This document shows, piece after piece, positions 1 to 11,831 of a stretch of 64,000 bases of DNA. The position numbers and the translations under genes were made by a program. The first letter of the stretch is position 1. Each line of letters begins with the position of its first letter. Below the pieces are notes generated by a model. That model saw only the letters and a program-made list of their open reading frames with translations, had not been told where the DNA came from and made no database searches. Origin of the DNA: a virus; IMG/VR virus record IMGVR_UViG_3300027763_000038, positions 44,771 through 108,770 of that record; one strand, 5' to 3'.

Positions 1-3000
1 CTGTGCTTGTTACTTTACTTGGTATTGCATATGGATGAGCGATAGCGGATCCTCCTATTTTATCTTCAATATCTCCACCATTATTTCTGGTAAGATTAAT
101 GCTACCTCCCATAACAAAACAATCTTTTACTAGACCAAAAATACCCCTAGCGACTCCTCCTAGTTTTATTGTTCTACTTGTGCTACTTAAAACTGTAAAT
201 ACATTTGGATTTAAGCTATCTATACCAAGACCAACTCCCCAATTTGTACATCCCCAACCTGGTGGTCCTCCTGCACTTGATGTGTTAGCACAACCTCCTG
301 CTCCACGAGGAAAAGGAGAACTTGGAATTTTTCTTCCTTGAGAATCAAGAAAGTTTGGACTGCAATTGTAAAAATTATAAGTCCAATAATATTGACCAGC
401 TAAATCCGATGGATATGGACAAGCATATGGCTTATATTGATCTTGAGCGGATTGAGATAATAAATCTGCAAGATCATTATTTCCAGCATTTCTAGCTGCT
501 TGGGCATCTCTTTCAGCTTGGGCTATTGCTAGCCATGCTTCTCTATCTAGAATAGGCCAATATGGATAAGTGAGCTGATTGCCATCACAATCAACATCTC
601 CATAAATTTTTCCAGAGGTAAAGGCGTGATAAAATCCAAGATTTCTTCTTTCTAGCTCTTCGCATTTTTTTAGCAAAGTGTAATTAGCAAGTTGTCTATC
701 ACTAACAATTAAATTATTAGTAATAGCAGATTCAGTATATATTACTCCTGATATACTTTTCCCATCTACTGTGGCTAAAGCGATTATTTTACCATTTTCT
801 CTAACAATAGAAATATCAATAGTCTTACCAGCAACCTCTGCTGTGATAGAATCTCCTACTTTCAAGATGCCTCTTATTGATAATGACCCAGATATTTTAC
901 GATTACTAGTATCTGCTGAGGTATCTAAATCATAAGGAATATTTTTGTATACATCTTTTGCTTCTATCTTGGGATAATTATACTTAATAAGATCTGTAAA
1001 AGAAACTGAATTATTAACATTGTCTATAGTATTTAGATTAATCTTTTGTTTTTCTCCATACATTAGCCTAAAAAACATTTCGTTAGCTAATATGTCGGTA
1101 TTTTGAACTAATGCTGTATGATCATCTACTATACTATCATTCATTAATGATTGATATTCTTCATTTAATACAGAAATTCTGTTATTTATTGGCCTAGGAG
1201 ATACATTAGTATTACAATTGGAAGCTGGATACAAAGTATTATCTGGGGTAAGCTCTAATCTTTGAATATATTTTAAAGATTTATTTCCTATTGGATTATA
1301 AAAACCAGCATCATATGATAGAATATAAGGGATATCATTATTTTCATCAGTTAATTCTTTTGTTTTGTTAATTTCTATATCATATGTTCCGCTGTATGAG
1401 ATATATCCAGCAGTATTCATCCCACACGCTAAACTTGAACATGCTCCTGGTGGAAGATTGTCTGTATCACAGTATACTGGAAACCTAGAAAAAACACCTC
1501 CCGTATATGGAACTTGTTTGAAATGATCAAATTCCAAAACGTTATCTGCAAATGTTTGTTGATCAGTGGGAACTAATGGATCAAAGACTCTATAACAACC
1601 ATTTGAATTTACTCTTCTTGTAGAATTAATTTCTCGTAATTGAAAAGGAGAACTATCTACTCTTAGCGTATTAGTATAAAAAGTTTTATTTGAATTGATT
1701 GTTAAAGCAGACTCTAAGAGCTTACCAGCTCTCAAATTTACCCAAAACAAATTAGCAGTAGGAGAAATAAAATCATTTTCATAAGGATGTGCAGATCCTA
1801 AATTTGCTAGAATACCACTAATTTTAATAGATCCTAAAGGTATTTTATTGGCATCAATCATTTGTTGTAAATGAGGTTGGATTTTTTCTCTAAAGTCATT
1901 TGTAACATTATCACCTGACTGAGGAATATTGATATCTATAAAAGATAGATAATTTTGATAATCTTCTATTGATCCATTAGTTAAAATATCTAAACCAATA
2001 TTATATGGTTGATGTATTGTAAAATTTGCTAATCCGGAGTGAGTAATAAATAAGTTATTATTATTTAAATTAATATTATATCTATGTATTTTATAATCGG
2101 TATTATTAATGATAATCTTAAAAAAATTATTATTATACAAACTAGATGGATATATGACATTTAAGTAATCGGAACCATAAAAATATTGAGATAAATCATT
2201 AGTTAATTTACCATCAAAACTAAAAATATCAGACCACTTGGTTAAATAATTCCCATTAACTAATAATGTATCATTCTCTCTAGCTAGTGTGGGTTGGCTT
2301 TGATAAAGAAAAAATGAGTCCGCCCCCTCTTGGTTGGATGAATCTAAATTCAATAAACTAAAATCAATATAGGACTGCTTATATCTTATATCTTGATCAA
2401 ACTTTATTTCTGTATAAAAATTTCTATACTCATTAATAAGGCTATTGCTTCTTTTAATTTTATTCTTGCTCTTATCTATAGTCACATGATATAAGCTTTT
2501 TTCAATAATTTTAGCATCATAATTTTCTGATAGATTTTCTTTGTTATAAATTTTAACAGTTTGATTACATTTCTTTTTAGTATCAAAAATATATCCTTGT
2601 CTATTTCTTTCGTTATAACCTATGTGTAAATCACTAAAATTAGTATATAAACGATTATAATCTACCAAAGAATAAGAATTGCGGTTATTTTTTGCTCCAT
2701 TTCCTCTATATTTCCATCTTTCTCCATTAACTAATATTAATTCTGGATAAGTAGCAGTAATTTTATCTTGCTCATCTGTTGTTAGCTGATCAATAGAATC
2801 ATGCAACGTCACTAGTGCCGAATCATTTTCTCCTAAAATAAAATATAATCTTACCCCATCAAGTTTTGCTGTTCTAAGATCATCTTCATTTTTAATAAAG
2901 TCCGTATGGAAAAAGGGGTATTTTTTTTCTGAATAGTGTGTAATTTGATTTCCACTAGGAATAAAATTATACATAAAGCTGAAATTTATATGTCCTTTTG

Positions 3001-6000
3001 GTGATACTGGTATTATTGGACCATCAACCATTTCGAAAGAATCTTGACTAGAATATTTAAATAAATATGGTTCTCCAATATATGTATTATTGTCTTTTTT
3101 AAATCCAAAAACATCGTCAGTATTATACTCATACCACCTATCTTCTAATTTCAGGTACAGCCTCGGTTTTTTGTGTGATTCAAATCCATTAATTTGAGCA
3201 AGTATCTTTTTCACATCATCTGTAAAATTTCCTATTAATATAGAGCCAGAATTATACGGGGAACCAGAATTAAAAAGTTCTTTATCATAAGAAATATATG
3301 GAGATTGTTTCAAATATTCTATCGGACTATTTCTAATAGTTTGTTCTCCATTAATAGATAAGTCAGTTTTATATGTAAGACCACTATTAGGATGAAAAAA
3401 TCCTCTTTTTAGAGTTCCCATTCCGGTAGTAGACGGAATAGCAAAATTAATGATTTGTTTTCTTGGAATTCTAGTAAATTTAATAGGAACCAGAATATTT
3501 TCGTCTCCTCCTATTATATTACTAGCAAGACACGAATTACCATTTGGAGGATATAATACATATTGGTTACCTCCGAGTATCGCCTCTAGATAAGGATTAG
3601 TAATCTGTGCTGTAATCTCAGATGCTGTATTTCCTTTTTCTACAACTATTTTTTTCTGTTTATCGTATACTACTGTGTTATTAATATCTACTTTACTAGC
3701 AAATCTTTGATATCCTGCATTAGGAATAGATTCAAGTTCGCCATCGACAGAAGTAAAAGAAAGTGTGGTTCTAAAAAGATCAACATTCTCTAATACTTCT
3801 GCCCAAATATCTGCATGAATAGTATCATAGCTAGGCAAAGAAAAAGCCCATGAGCTATATACATAATTAGGTAGACTAAGCTGAATAGATTTTTGACATC
3901 CATAAGGCATTTCTGGATCAATTTTTTTATTAACAGCATTTAAAATAGTGCCTGTTGCTGGATGATTTGGTATTGTCTCACTACCTAATATTCCAGTAAT
4001 ATAATTAGATGAGTACCCGCCGTATGATTTTAATCTCGGACTATTTGAGGTAGATAATCCAGGAGTAAATCTTAATGGATCATTACTAAAAATGAAAGAG
4101 TTTTGGTTGCAAATATAAGGATATTCTGTGAAAGTAGACAAACCAAGACAACCACAAGTATTTTGATTAGGAAAAGCTCTACATTCATACGTGTCTTCGT
4201 TCGATCCTCTTAGTTTTTCTATTTTTAAGCTATAAAGTTTAATACCAGCATCTTTAGTAGTAAATGTAATTTTTGCTCTTGGATTATTAATGAATTGTAA
4301 TGATACGTTATTAACAAACACAGTACTATTATCTACTCCAAAAATTTTACTATCGTAGTATACTCCTCCTTGATGATGAAAAGCTGCTTTATCAATTCTT
4401 GGATTAATAGCAGTAGCGCTATATCTTCTATCTAGTTCAGCTTTTGGATATTTAGCATAATAATGTTTCAAACCAGTAGAATAAACCATTTCTTTGATAA
4501 GATTATCATTGAAATAAACTCCGGCCATTTTTGCAGCCTTATCAGTTTCTACCACCCCACTTATACAAGTCTGGGAATATCTTGTTCTAGTGTCTCTTTT
4601 TGTCTCTAGTTTTAGATTAGCCAATTCTAAAGACTGAGAATAATCGAAATTTTTTCTAAGACCAGGATCAGAACAATCTTTCATCCCTTTCAAACTAGCA
4701 CTAGAAAGTCTATAGGTATCTGATAATTTAACAGTCATATCAAAATCCAAATCCACATAACATGCGGCATCAATATTTTTAGTAAATTCTAGTGTGGTTG
4801 TGGATTGAGGTGGAAACCAGATATATGCACCATATTTATTAGCTAGTGCAGTTATCAGGTCTCCTGTAGTTTTTATATAGTCTAATTTACTAAGCGAATT
4901 AATTGGACTAGTAGACATGTCAGCATTAAATCCAGATAATTGCTTGTATTCATTAAGTACATAGGTTTGGTCTAAATTTCTTTTTAATAGATCTATTGTA
5001 ATTTGATCATATTCTGGAGATGTACATAATAATGCAGATAGCTCGAATATTTGTATAGGGTTTAGAATACTAATACTAGAATTTCTTTCATGATCTTCTT
5101 CATTAATGTAGTCCAGTGCTGTATAAATACTATAGAATCGATCATATAGATTACTAGAAATATAAGTAAACTTAGAACCACTAGGAATAACTCCTACAAC
5201 ACCATTATTTTGAATTAGTTTTAGACCAGAAGGACAGAACTTAGTAGTTCCTCCTCTATCTCCGCTATAAGGAGGATATTCTGGGCCGTCATTAGTAGCA
5301 TAGAATACGTCTCCGGGAGAAATATAAAGATCAACGCCAGATATTGGTCGAGGATCATTTATTATCCCGGTTTGATAGTATCTATACCAGCCTAATACTC
5401 CAGAACTATAATTCCACTTCCAATGAGACCCAAGTTTAGTATGTTTAACAAATATATTGTCATAAGTTTTATTGTTAAAACCATGTGGTATTACAGAAAA
5501 TTCATCTGGTGTTGGTAATACATCTCTCCAATTTGGCCAAGGAATATTATCTCCAGTAGGCCCTATTAGTCCATCAAATATGGAATATTCGGGATTATAT
5601 CCAGATGAATCAGGATTAACGTGAGTAAGTATAAAATTGCCACAAGTTTTACCAACTTGTAAAAACTTAGCATACGCTTTATTATGATCATCTATATTAT
5701 CGTATTGAGAAGTTTCTTTATCATATGGTATTTCTCCCATTCTTTCTTTCAAAGACCAATCGATCATCATTTTTGCTTCAGTTGTATTATCACTAGTAAT
5801 AGTAAAATTTCTTAACTCAGATAATTTGATGAAATTTTCAAAGCCTAATGGCTTGTTAGTTACTGCTGGAAATTGATCTTGATATTTCCAATCATAAAAT
5901 TCAGTTAAATATTTTTGATTTAGTAATGGTATTTTAGGAAGATAATCATCTTTAAACATTCTATTATCACAAGATCCTGATCCGGTACAACAGATAGTCG

Positions 6001-6328
6001 TAATAGGAGACAAAGGAGTACAATAGTTACAATCTAAACCAAATATAGGTTTTTCCAAATCATTATAGTTTCCAACATAATTAATTGCTGATGAACAGTT
6101 AAATGGATCAAAAGCTTGAAGTAAAACCGTCTGAGGCTGAGTGAGTAAGTCAACATACTTATGATTTGAAATATTTCCACTAACAACAATAGGTCTCCAT
6201 AGGCCACTAGTACCAGAACTAAACGCAGGAACTAGATTTCTAAGTCTGGACATATCTACCTCAACACTAAGTCCAGTTAAGGTAGCTTCGGTAAATAAGG
6301 ACCTATTAAATAGCGTACAACAGCTCAT
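1..6328 (-). CDS. Giant tail-tip/baseplate structural protein, C-terminus beyond window
   Basis: This frame is open from an ATG at 6326-6328 to the left edge, giving at least 2,109 residues with no stop in the window. The start MSCCTLFNRS lies six bases after the stop of the preceding gene, with a weak AGGTG ribosome site. Near residues 96-120 is a cysteine cluster (CNYC, then CC and another C), which could bind metal. The rest is rich in aromatic residues, Asn and Ser, as in virion beta-structure, and I see no enzyme motif. It is the last visible gene of the series tape measure, fibre, possible distal tail protein, hub, so a tail-tip, central-spike or adsorption role is likely. That role rests on position and size only. 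I did not recognise a family. Confidence 0.85.
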   Translation of the reverse strand, partial: MSCCTLFNRSLFTEATLTGLSVEVDMSRLRNLVPAFSSGTSGLWRPIVVSGNISNHKYVDLLTQPQTVLLQAFDPFNCSSAINYVGNYNDLEKPIFGLDCNYCTPLSPITTICCTGSGSCDNRMFKDDYLPKIPLLNQKYLTEFYDWKYQDQFPAVTNKPLGFENFIKLSELRNFTITSDNTTEAKMMIDWSLKERMGEIPYDKETSQYDNIDDHNKAYAKFLQVGKTCGNFILTHVNPDSSGYNPEYSIFDGLIGPTGDNIPWPNWRDVLPTPDEFSVIPHGFNNKTYDNIFVKHTKLGSHWKWNYSSGVLGWYRYYQTGIINDPRPISGVDLYISPGDVFYATNDGPEYPPYSGDRGGTTKFCPSGLKLIQNNGVVGVIPSGSKFTYISSNLYDRFYSIYTALDYINEEDHERNSSISILNPIQIFELSALLCTSPEYDQITIDLLKRNLDQTYVLNEYKQLSGFNADMSTSPINSLSKLDYIKTTGDLITALANKYGAYIWFPPQSTTTLEFTKNIDAACYVDLDFDMTVKLSDTYRLSSASLKGMKDCSDPGLRKNFDYSQSLELANLKLETKRDTRTRYSQTCISGVVETDKAAKMAGVYFNDNLIKEMVYSTGLKHYYAKYPKAELDRRYSATAINPRIDKAAFHHQGGVYYDSKIFGVDNSTVFVNNVSLQFINNPRAKITFTTKDAGIKLYSLKIEKLRGSNEDTYECRAFPNQNTCGCLGLSTFTEYPYICNQNSFIFSNDPLRFTPGLSTSNSPRLKSYGGYSSNYITGILGSETIPNHPATGTILNAVNKKIDPEMPYGCQKSIQLSLPNYVYSSWAFSLPSYDTIHADIWAEVLENVDLFRTTLSFTSVDGELESIPNAGYQRFASKVDINNTVVYDKQKKIVVEKGNTASEITAQITNPYLEAILGGNQYVLYPPNGNSCLASNIIGGDENILVPIKFTRIPRKQIINFAIPSTTGMGTLKRGFFHPNSGLTYKTDLSINGEQTIRNSPIEYLKQSPYISYDKELFNSGSPYNSGSILIGNFTDDVKKILAQINGFESHKKPRLYLKLEDRWYEYNTDDVFGFKKDNNTYIGEPYLFKYSSQDSFEMVDGPIIPVSPKGHINFSFMYNFIPSGNQITHYSEKKYPFFHTDFIKNEDDLRTAKLDGVRLYFILGENDSALVTLHDSIDQLTTDEQDKITATYPELILVNGERWKYRGNGAKNNRNSYSLVDYNRLYTNFSDLHIGYNERNRQGYIFDTKKKCNQTVKIYNKENLSENYDAKIIEKSLYHVTIDKSKNKIKRSNSLINEYRNFYTEIKFDQDIRYKQSYIDFSLLNLDSSNQEGADSFFLYQSQPTLARENDTLLVNGNYLTKWSDIFSFDGKLTNDLSQYFYGSDYLNVIYPSSLYNNNFFKIIINNTDYKIHRYNINLNNNNLFITHSGLANFTIHQPYNIGLDILTNGSIEDYQNYLSFIDINIPQSGDNVTNDFREKIQPHLQQMIDANKIPLGSIKISGILANLGSAHPYENDFISPTANLFWVNLRAGKLLESALTINSNKTFYTNTLRVDSSPFQLREINSTRRVNSNGCYRVFDPLVPTDQQTFADNVLEFDHFKQVPYTGGVFSRFPVYCDTDNLPPGACSSLACGMNTAGYISYSGTYDIEINKTKELTDENNDIPYILSYDAGFYNPIGNKSLKYIQRLELTPDNTLYPASNCNTNVSPRPINNRISVLNEEYQSLMNDSIVDDHTALVQNTDILANEMFFRLMYGEKQKINLNTIDNVNNSVSFTDLIKYNYPKIEAKDVYKNIPYDLDTSADTSNRKISGSLSIRGILKVGDSITAEVAGKTIDISIVRENGKIIALATVDGKSISGVIYTESAITNNLIVSDRQLANYTLLKKCEELERRNLGFYHAFTSGKIYGDVDCDGNQLTYPYWPILDREAWLAIAQAERDAQAARNAGNNDLADLLSQSAQDQYKPYACPYPSDLAGQYYWTYNFYNCSPNFLDSQGRKIPSSPFPRGAGGCANTSSAGGPPGWGCTNWGVGLGIDSLNPNVFTVLSSTSRTIKLGGVARGIFGLVKDCFVMGGSINLTRNNGGDIEDKIGGSAIAHPYAIPSKVTST

Positions 6329-6334
6329 TTGATA

Positions 6335-9300
6335 TTAACACCTATAAGATTGTAAAACCCATCCGCTACCCATAAAGGTAAATAGTCCTGCATCTCCAAC
6401 ATTAACATTAAAATCTAAAGGATTAGAGAAAGTTGTTAGATAAGTTCCAGAAGTATTACGATATAGATTATACATATCTACAGAATTTGCTCCTCTAATA
6501 ATACCGGAAGTCATAGATGGTTTATTAAAGATTGGTTCATAAAATCCATTCTGGCCATTATAGTTACAGTAAACATGAGCTCCTCTAGGAGCACCATTAA
6601 CTCCTAGTGGATCTTTTACAAATACTAAACGACGTAATCCACTAGCTAATGGCTGATTACTATAAGAATCGTCTACTATCTCACCACGAGATGGTTGATT
6701 ACCTACTAAATCTGTTTCTATAACTACCCAAATTGGTTTATATCCATTGCCTCCAGCAACCCAAACTCCAGCAACGTCATCCCATCTAAGATCAACAGGA
6801 CCAACTGGCCATGTTCCTGGTAATTGCCCCCAACCTTTATAAAAAGAATTTTCTTTGTATGGTTCTGTCCAGGTTTGATCAGGTTTTTGAGTTTGGTTTT
6901 TGTATATAATATTACCACTAGTATCTTTAACAATTTCTCCATTAGTATCTAATTTTGGTTCACCAGAAGAGTTAGGAACTGGAAATCCTTCTAAATCATA
7001 TCCCCAAGCATGAACCATCAATGGTCCTCTTAATCCAAAAAATCTTGCATTATTAGCAGGACAACCAGATGCGCCCGTTGGACCAGGAATAGATTTAGCT
7101 GCACAATGATCAATATAATTTTGATCATAGTCAAGAAAGTTTTTCTCTATTGTTGATGAATAAGCAAATTTTAAAGAATTTCCTGTCTCGGGGACTGTCA
7201 TACCCAAACCAACCAAGTCGATACTATGTCCAGTAAGATCTCCAGATTGTCTATTTTGAAAACAACTAAATTCTCCAGTAGCTAATAATACAGGATTTAA
7301 TGTGGAATAATTAATAATAGTATTTTGATTGGTTTCACCAGAAGGTTGTCCAGTATTGGCATTTTTAGAAATAATAGTTAAATCATCTCCACTAGCTAAA
7401 ATATATGGAGGATTTGTTTGTTTTGGAGAAGAACTCTTGTAAGCTCTTTTTTCTTTATTATCAATAGTTTCACAAAATGGACAAACATCAGTCTGGCTAG
7501 ACTTTAATTGTATTAGTCCTGCAAAGCCTGATGGTTGAGATCCTGAATCTCTAGGTATGTCAAATTTTTCCCAAGTATAATTGCCACTACCTTTACAAAA
7601 TGCGCAGTTATCTCTAGGATATTTTGTAATATTATAAGTAGAACCATATAGTGTTGGATAAAAAGAAATAGGAGATAATAAACCATCTAAACTCATGAAT
7701 GATTTTTGACTATAATCATCTTTTAATTCTCTTGGTAGTTCTTGAATATCTTGAACAGAGACATTGGTTAAGTATCTTAACATGTCTTTAGTATTATAGC
7801 TTGTATTTTTAGAATATGGAAATTTTGACCATGATGGAGAAAATCCTAGATCAGCATAAATATCTCCAATAGAACTTTGGAAATTTAACTGAGGATATGC
7901 GGCGCCAGCTAAAATCTCGAACGGACTCCATCTTAATGGCTTAGGAGTGTCTGCACCACCAAGTAAACCATTATTAGACTTGGGGAAAATATTTGATTTA
8001 ATTTTATTTAGAGCACTATTTATGCTATTATTAGTGTCTCTTCGTCTTTTCATAAATTCTAAATTAGTATCACGAATTCTATCAGAATTTTCTTTATTAA
8101 AAAACCCTATTTTTTTAACATATGTTCTCATATTATAAGAGGAAGTAATACCAGCATTATTAAGACTAACATTAAAATTAGTTACTATTGGTCCTGCTGT
8201 ATCTTCAGCAGTTAATTTTAGTACACTTCCTATACTATATGACTTACCGTTAGGATCTTTTAAAAGCAAACCCACAGCGCTAATACTACCTTGTTCAGTA
8301 ACTTGTTGGTAGTTTATATCATCTTTAATTATATTCATGACAACAGCATCTAAAGCATTCGTTCCTCCATAATTCCAAGGAACTAAATCATCCTGAACAT
8401 TTACTTTAACTCCACCAACCAAATTATTTACTAAATTATTCAAAGCATCCTGATTGTATGGGTTGTCTGCATCTGGTGGGATAAATATTAATGAAGAAAC
8501 ACCTTGTAAACCTGGATGATTAATCCAGGGACCATAAGTATATCTATTGTATTTAACTGGAACTGCCGCAAACTCAGGACACGTTGCTTTTTTAGCAATA
8601 ACAACATTCTCTGCTGAATTATTAATAGATATACCGTGATTACCACCAATTAATTTCATTGTACTAGAAAATCCCCAAGCACAAAGAATAGCTTTCCAAT
8701 TCATAGGATTAGAAGTAGCTTTTAATGAATTATTTGTGCGAGATCTATTATTTGGGGGTTGAGCAGATCCTCTGTTCATTATGATTAAAGCATCATGCAA
8801 TTGAACATAGGATAAAGAATCCTGTGCATCAGATTTTCCTCCTCCTAAATATAAAGGATCTGGTAAAGATAAAATAGCTCTAGGACGATAAAGATCGTCA
8901 ATGTCTTTTAAGAAAATTACTTTTGGTTCAACTTCAGACTTGACATACATTTTAAATTGCCAGCCTGATGGAATTGGTTCTCCATGAGGAGTAGTAGGAG
9001 CCAGGGTTGCTCCAACCAAAGTGTTAGTAACATTTTCTAATCCAAGATTAGATATTGTTGGATTTTGGTATGGCACATACAAATATTGATCAGGTTGCAT
9101 ACTGTGATCTAAAGGAAAATAAAAATATTCACTTCTGTCTACAACAGAACCAAAAGAATGAGACATAGCTAACATTAGAGCAGTTAGTGAATTGGGATCA
9201 TTCCTAGTAGCAAGATAAGTTTGAGACCAAAAATCTCTAGAAGCAAAATCTCCATTAGCATTAAATCCTAAAATAGGCTGTATTTTATTGTCATCGTCTG

Positions 9301-11803
9301 AAAATAAAGAAGCTTGCGAGGAACCAACAACTATTGTATCATCTATAAAGTTACCTTCTTCTTCCCAGGCCCCATCAGTAGCTATTTCCCAATCGGTATA
9401 AAATCTACTACTAGTTGAATAAGCAAAACCTCCATAACTAACTGATGTCTCCCCATCACTATTACTAAAAGGAGACGTTTGATACCATCTCATTTTAGGT
9501 GTTTTCACCATAAATTTCTTACCATAGTAAGTATTACAAATATTTGCAAAAAAATCATGTATCTTTTTTAAATCTGCATATAATGATTGAACGTATGGCT
9601 GAGAATTTTCAATACTAATAGTATATGCTCTTGGTTCTTTAGTCTGAGTAACTGTACTTTTATTAACTGCATCCCAATTAATAATATTTAAACCAGCTAA
9701 AAAATCTCTTCTATTACCAAAAGTAGGATATTGAGCACAAAAAGCTGAATATATTAAATCTGCAATGTCTGTATTAAATATGTTGTCAAAACAATAAGAA
9801 AACCAAGCTTCAAATCCACCACCAGCTGATCTAATTTCATTTTCTAAAACTACAAACTCACCACTAGAGCCAAAAGATTTAGTTAATAAAGATGTAATAT
9901 CATTATTTCTAAAAACAATTTGTAACTGACCTGTCTTACGGTCTAAATATACTTTTCTCGGTTCATGCCAGTCAATAGCTGATGGTACTGTGGTTGTGGT
10001 AGTATCTTGACCATGGTAACCAAAATATGGACTAATTAAATCATTGTATAAAGGATAGCTTTCATTATTTGCAAAAGCAGGATTAGGATTACCTCTGTAA
10101 CGAGAAGCTGGATCTTGTTCTTCTGTAGGAAAATAATTTCCTCTATAAATATTCAAAGAGGTTCCAAAAGTATCTATAGTCTGAAATACGTCCCAATCAT
10201 TAATTTGACCAACTGCTGATCCGCCATCTGTAGAGGTTTGAGTATATCTAGTGCTACCAGCATCTGGTATTCTAAAATAATTTTCATAATTAGTACCAGC
10301 ACTAGTGGTGCCACCAAAATCCATAAAATGACCAACACCATTATTATAGTATGGATCAAAAACTAAACTACTCTGTTTAGAAGATATATGTACAGATTTA
10401 ACTTGTAATAATCTTTGCTGTTTACTTCCAATATACATGGATCTAATTTCTTTATCATTATATTCTTGTCCATATGTATAAGAACTCACTTTTGCTCCAG
10501 CACCAACTAAATTAGCTACTATTTTTTTAATAATTTCTCTAGGTGGTTGATTTCTTTTACTTACTGTACGAATGACAATAACTCCAGAAAAATTACCGAC
10601 TTCATTAGGATAATTACTATCTGGAAGTCGAAAATCCACATAAAAGTCAAAACCAGAACCATTGCATATTTTGCTTATAAAATCAAGTATACTAATAGTT
10701 GGACCAGTATTTAAAAATAAGTCATTAGGAGGTATCGGTAATTCACTTAAGTCTAATTTTAATTTTGTTCTTCTAACACTATCTGTTGCTAAAATATTAG
10801 GACATAAACCACATTCTTGCAGAGTCATAGTTTGGTGAGGAGTAGCATTTGTGCTGAATATTTGTTGACTACTAACATCAACAGGAACTCCACTCATAGT
10901 TAATGGATGTTTAGCAATAATTGCTCCATACGGAGAAAATGGGTTACTTATGCCTCCCGCTAAGTCTTGTAACGCATAATAAATTTGTAAAGCTGAAACT
11001 CCACTATCTGTTTTCCCAGCATATCCAAAGCCTTTGTTTTCTAAATATCCAAAAATATTAAATACATTTGGCATATTGCCCTTAACAATATCTGATGTAT
11101 AAACACCAGTAGTATTTGATGGAACAGCTATGTCATCATTAATTTCAGTTGATATTGATCCCATGTAGTCATCAATAATTAACCAAGACCCAGCTAGTAA
11201 ACTAGCATAACTTTTTAGTGTAACTTCAAATAAGCCACTACCGCCTTGACCACCATTAGCTTTCCAATCGGAAATCATTCCTCCAAAAGATATTCCGGGT
11301 GAAAACTTAAAAAAAGCTGGAGCACCAATAATGTCATAAGCATCACGAACCAAGCTACTATCTGGATCATATTTAGGTAGTCCTAAAAATCCTGGATCTG
11401 GATCAGTCCAGTTTTTTTTCACATTATTAGCATTATCCCAGTAAACTTTTCCAAGATCATTATATTGATTTTGATCTGCTATTTGTGGACTTATAGTTTT
11501 GAATAAATTTCTACCAGGATCAGCATCACTAAATGAACCATCTGTGTTTCTTCTTAGCGCTGTGGATCCTCGGTTAGTATTAGAATTAGTATTAGCTACC
11601 AGAGTGTTAAGTGGACCATATTTTGTTGAGGCCGGGTGATATGCAGGGTCTGATACTAAGTTAATTGTTATTGAACTAGCATCGGCACCCCATCCTAGAT
11701 TCATATTAAAACTAGTTAAGCTACATCCTAAAAATAATGTCTGATTATATGGCCCTACTTCTTCATATGATCCAGGACATGTAAACGGATTCTGTGGAGG
11801 CAT
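6335..11803 (-). CDS. Baseplate hub / tail-associated structural protein candidate
   Basis: The product has 1,822 residues and starts MPPQNPFTCPG behind an AAGGATATCAA ribosome site. Residues about 180-480 carry features reminiscent of hub proteins of the gp27/Tal kind: a FEVTLKSYASLL segment, NVFNIFGYLE, and then SILDFISKICNGSGFDFYVDF, which resembles the part of phage hubs that evaluates the local tail axis domain. A paired-cysteine motif appears at residues about 1400 (CAFCKGSG) and 1441 (CPFC), as in zinc ribbons. A short Thr run lies mid-protein (DTTTTTV). Position, two genes after the tape measure fibre, supports a baseplate hub. No lysozyme or peptidase motif is visible. The hub assignment is a family-level impression, not an alignment. 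Confidence 0.6.
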   Translation of the reverse strand: MPPQNPFTCPGSYEEVGPYNQTLFLGCSLTSFNMNLGWGADASSITINLVSDPAYHPASTKYGPLNTLVANTNSNTNRGSTALRRNTDGSFSDADPGRNLFKTISPQIADQNQYNDLGKVYWDNANNVKKNWTDPDPGFLGLPKYDPDSSLVRDAYDIIGAPAFFKFSPGISFGGMISDWKANGGQGGSGLFEVTLKSYASLLAGSWLIIDDYMGSISTEINDDIAVPSNTTGVYTSDIVKGNMPNVFNIFGYLENKGFGYAGKTDSGVSALQIYYALQDLAGGISNPFSPYGAIIAKHPLTMSGVPVDVSSQQIFSTNATPHQTMTLQECGLCPNILATDSVRRTKLKLDLSELPIPPNDLFLNTGPTISILDFISKICNGSGFDFYVDFRLPDSNYPNEVGNFSGVIVIRTVSKRNQPPREIIKKIVANLVGAGAKVSSYTYGQEYNDKEIRSMYIGSKQQRLLQVKSVHISSKQSSLVFDPYYNNGVGHFMDFGGTTSAGTNYENYFRIPDAGSTRYTQTSTDGGSAVGQINDWDVFQTIDTFGTSLNIYRGNYFPTEEQDPASRYRGNPNPAFANNESYPLYNDLISPYFGYHGQDTTTTTVPSAIDWHEPRKVYLDRKTGQLQIVFRNNDITSLLTKSFGSSGEFVVLENEIRSAGGGFEAWFSYCFDNIFNTDIADLIYSAFCAQYPTFGNRRDFLAGLNIINWDAVNKSTVTQTKEPRAYTISIENSQPYVQSLYADLKKIHDFFANICNTYYGKKFMVKTPKMRWYQTSPFSNSDGETSVSYGGFAYSTSSRFYTDWEIATDGAWEEEGNFIDDTIVVGSSQASLFSDDDNKIQPILGFNANGDFASRDFWSQTYLATRNDPNSLTALMLAMSHSFGSVVDRSEYFYFPLDHSMQPDQYLYVPYQNPTISNLGLENVTNTLVGATLAPTTPHGEPIPSGWQFKMYVKSEVEPKVIFLKDIDDLYRPRAILSLPDPLYLGGGKSDAQDSLSYVQLHDALIIMNRGSAQPPNNRSRTNNSLKATSNPMNWKAILCAWGFSSTMKLIGGNHGISINNSAENVVIAKKATCPEFAAVPVKYNRYTYGPWINHPGLQGVSSLIFIPPDADNPYNQDALNNLVNNLVGGVKVNVQDDLVPWNYGGTNALDAVVMNIIKDDINYQQVTEQGSISAVGLLLKDPNGKSYSIGSVLKLTAEDTAGPIVTNFNVSLNNAGITSSYNMRTYVKKIGFFNKENSDRIRDTNLEFMKRRRDTNNSINSALNKIKSNIFPKSNNGLLGGADTPKPLRWSPFEILAGAAYPQLNFQSSIGDIYADLGFSPSWSKFPYSKNTSYNTKDMLRYLTNVSVQDIQELPRELKDDYSQKSFMSLDGLLSPISFYPTLYGSTYNITKYPRDNCAFCKGSGNYTWEKFDIPRDSGSQPSGFAGLIQLKSSQTDVCPFCETIDNKEKRAYKSSSPKQTNPPYILASGDDLTIISKNANTGQPSGETNQNTIINYSTLNPVLLATGEFSCFQNRQSGDLTGHSIDLVGLGMTVPETGNSLKFAYSSTIEKNFLDYDQNYIDHCAAKSIPGPTGASGCPANNARFFGLRGPLMVHAWGYDLEGFPVPNSSGEPKLDTNGEIVKDTSGNIIYKNQTQKPDQTWTEPYKENSFYKGWGQLPGTWPVGPVDLRWDDVAGVWVAGGNGYKPIWVVIETDLVGNQPSRGEIVDDSYSNQPLASGLRRLVFVKDPLGVNGAPRGAHVYCNYNGQNGFYEPIFNKPSMTSGIIRGANSVDMYNLYRNTSGTYLTTFSNPLDFNVNVGDAGLFTFMGSGWVLQSYRC

Positions 11804-11831
11804 TTGATATCCTTGTATTCTTAAAACTAAA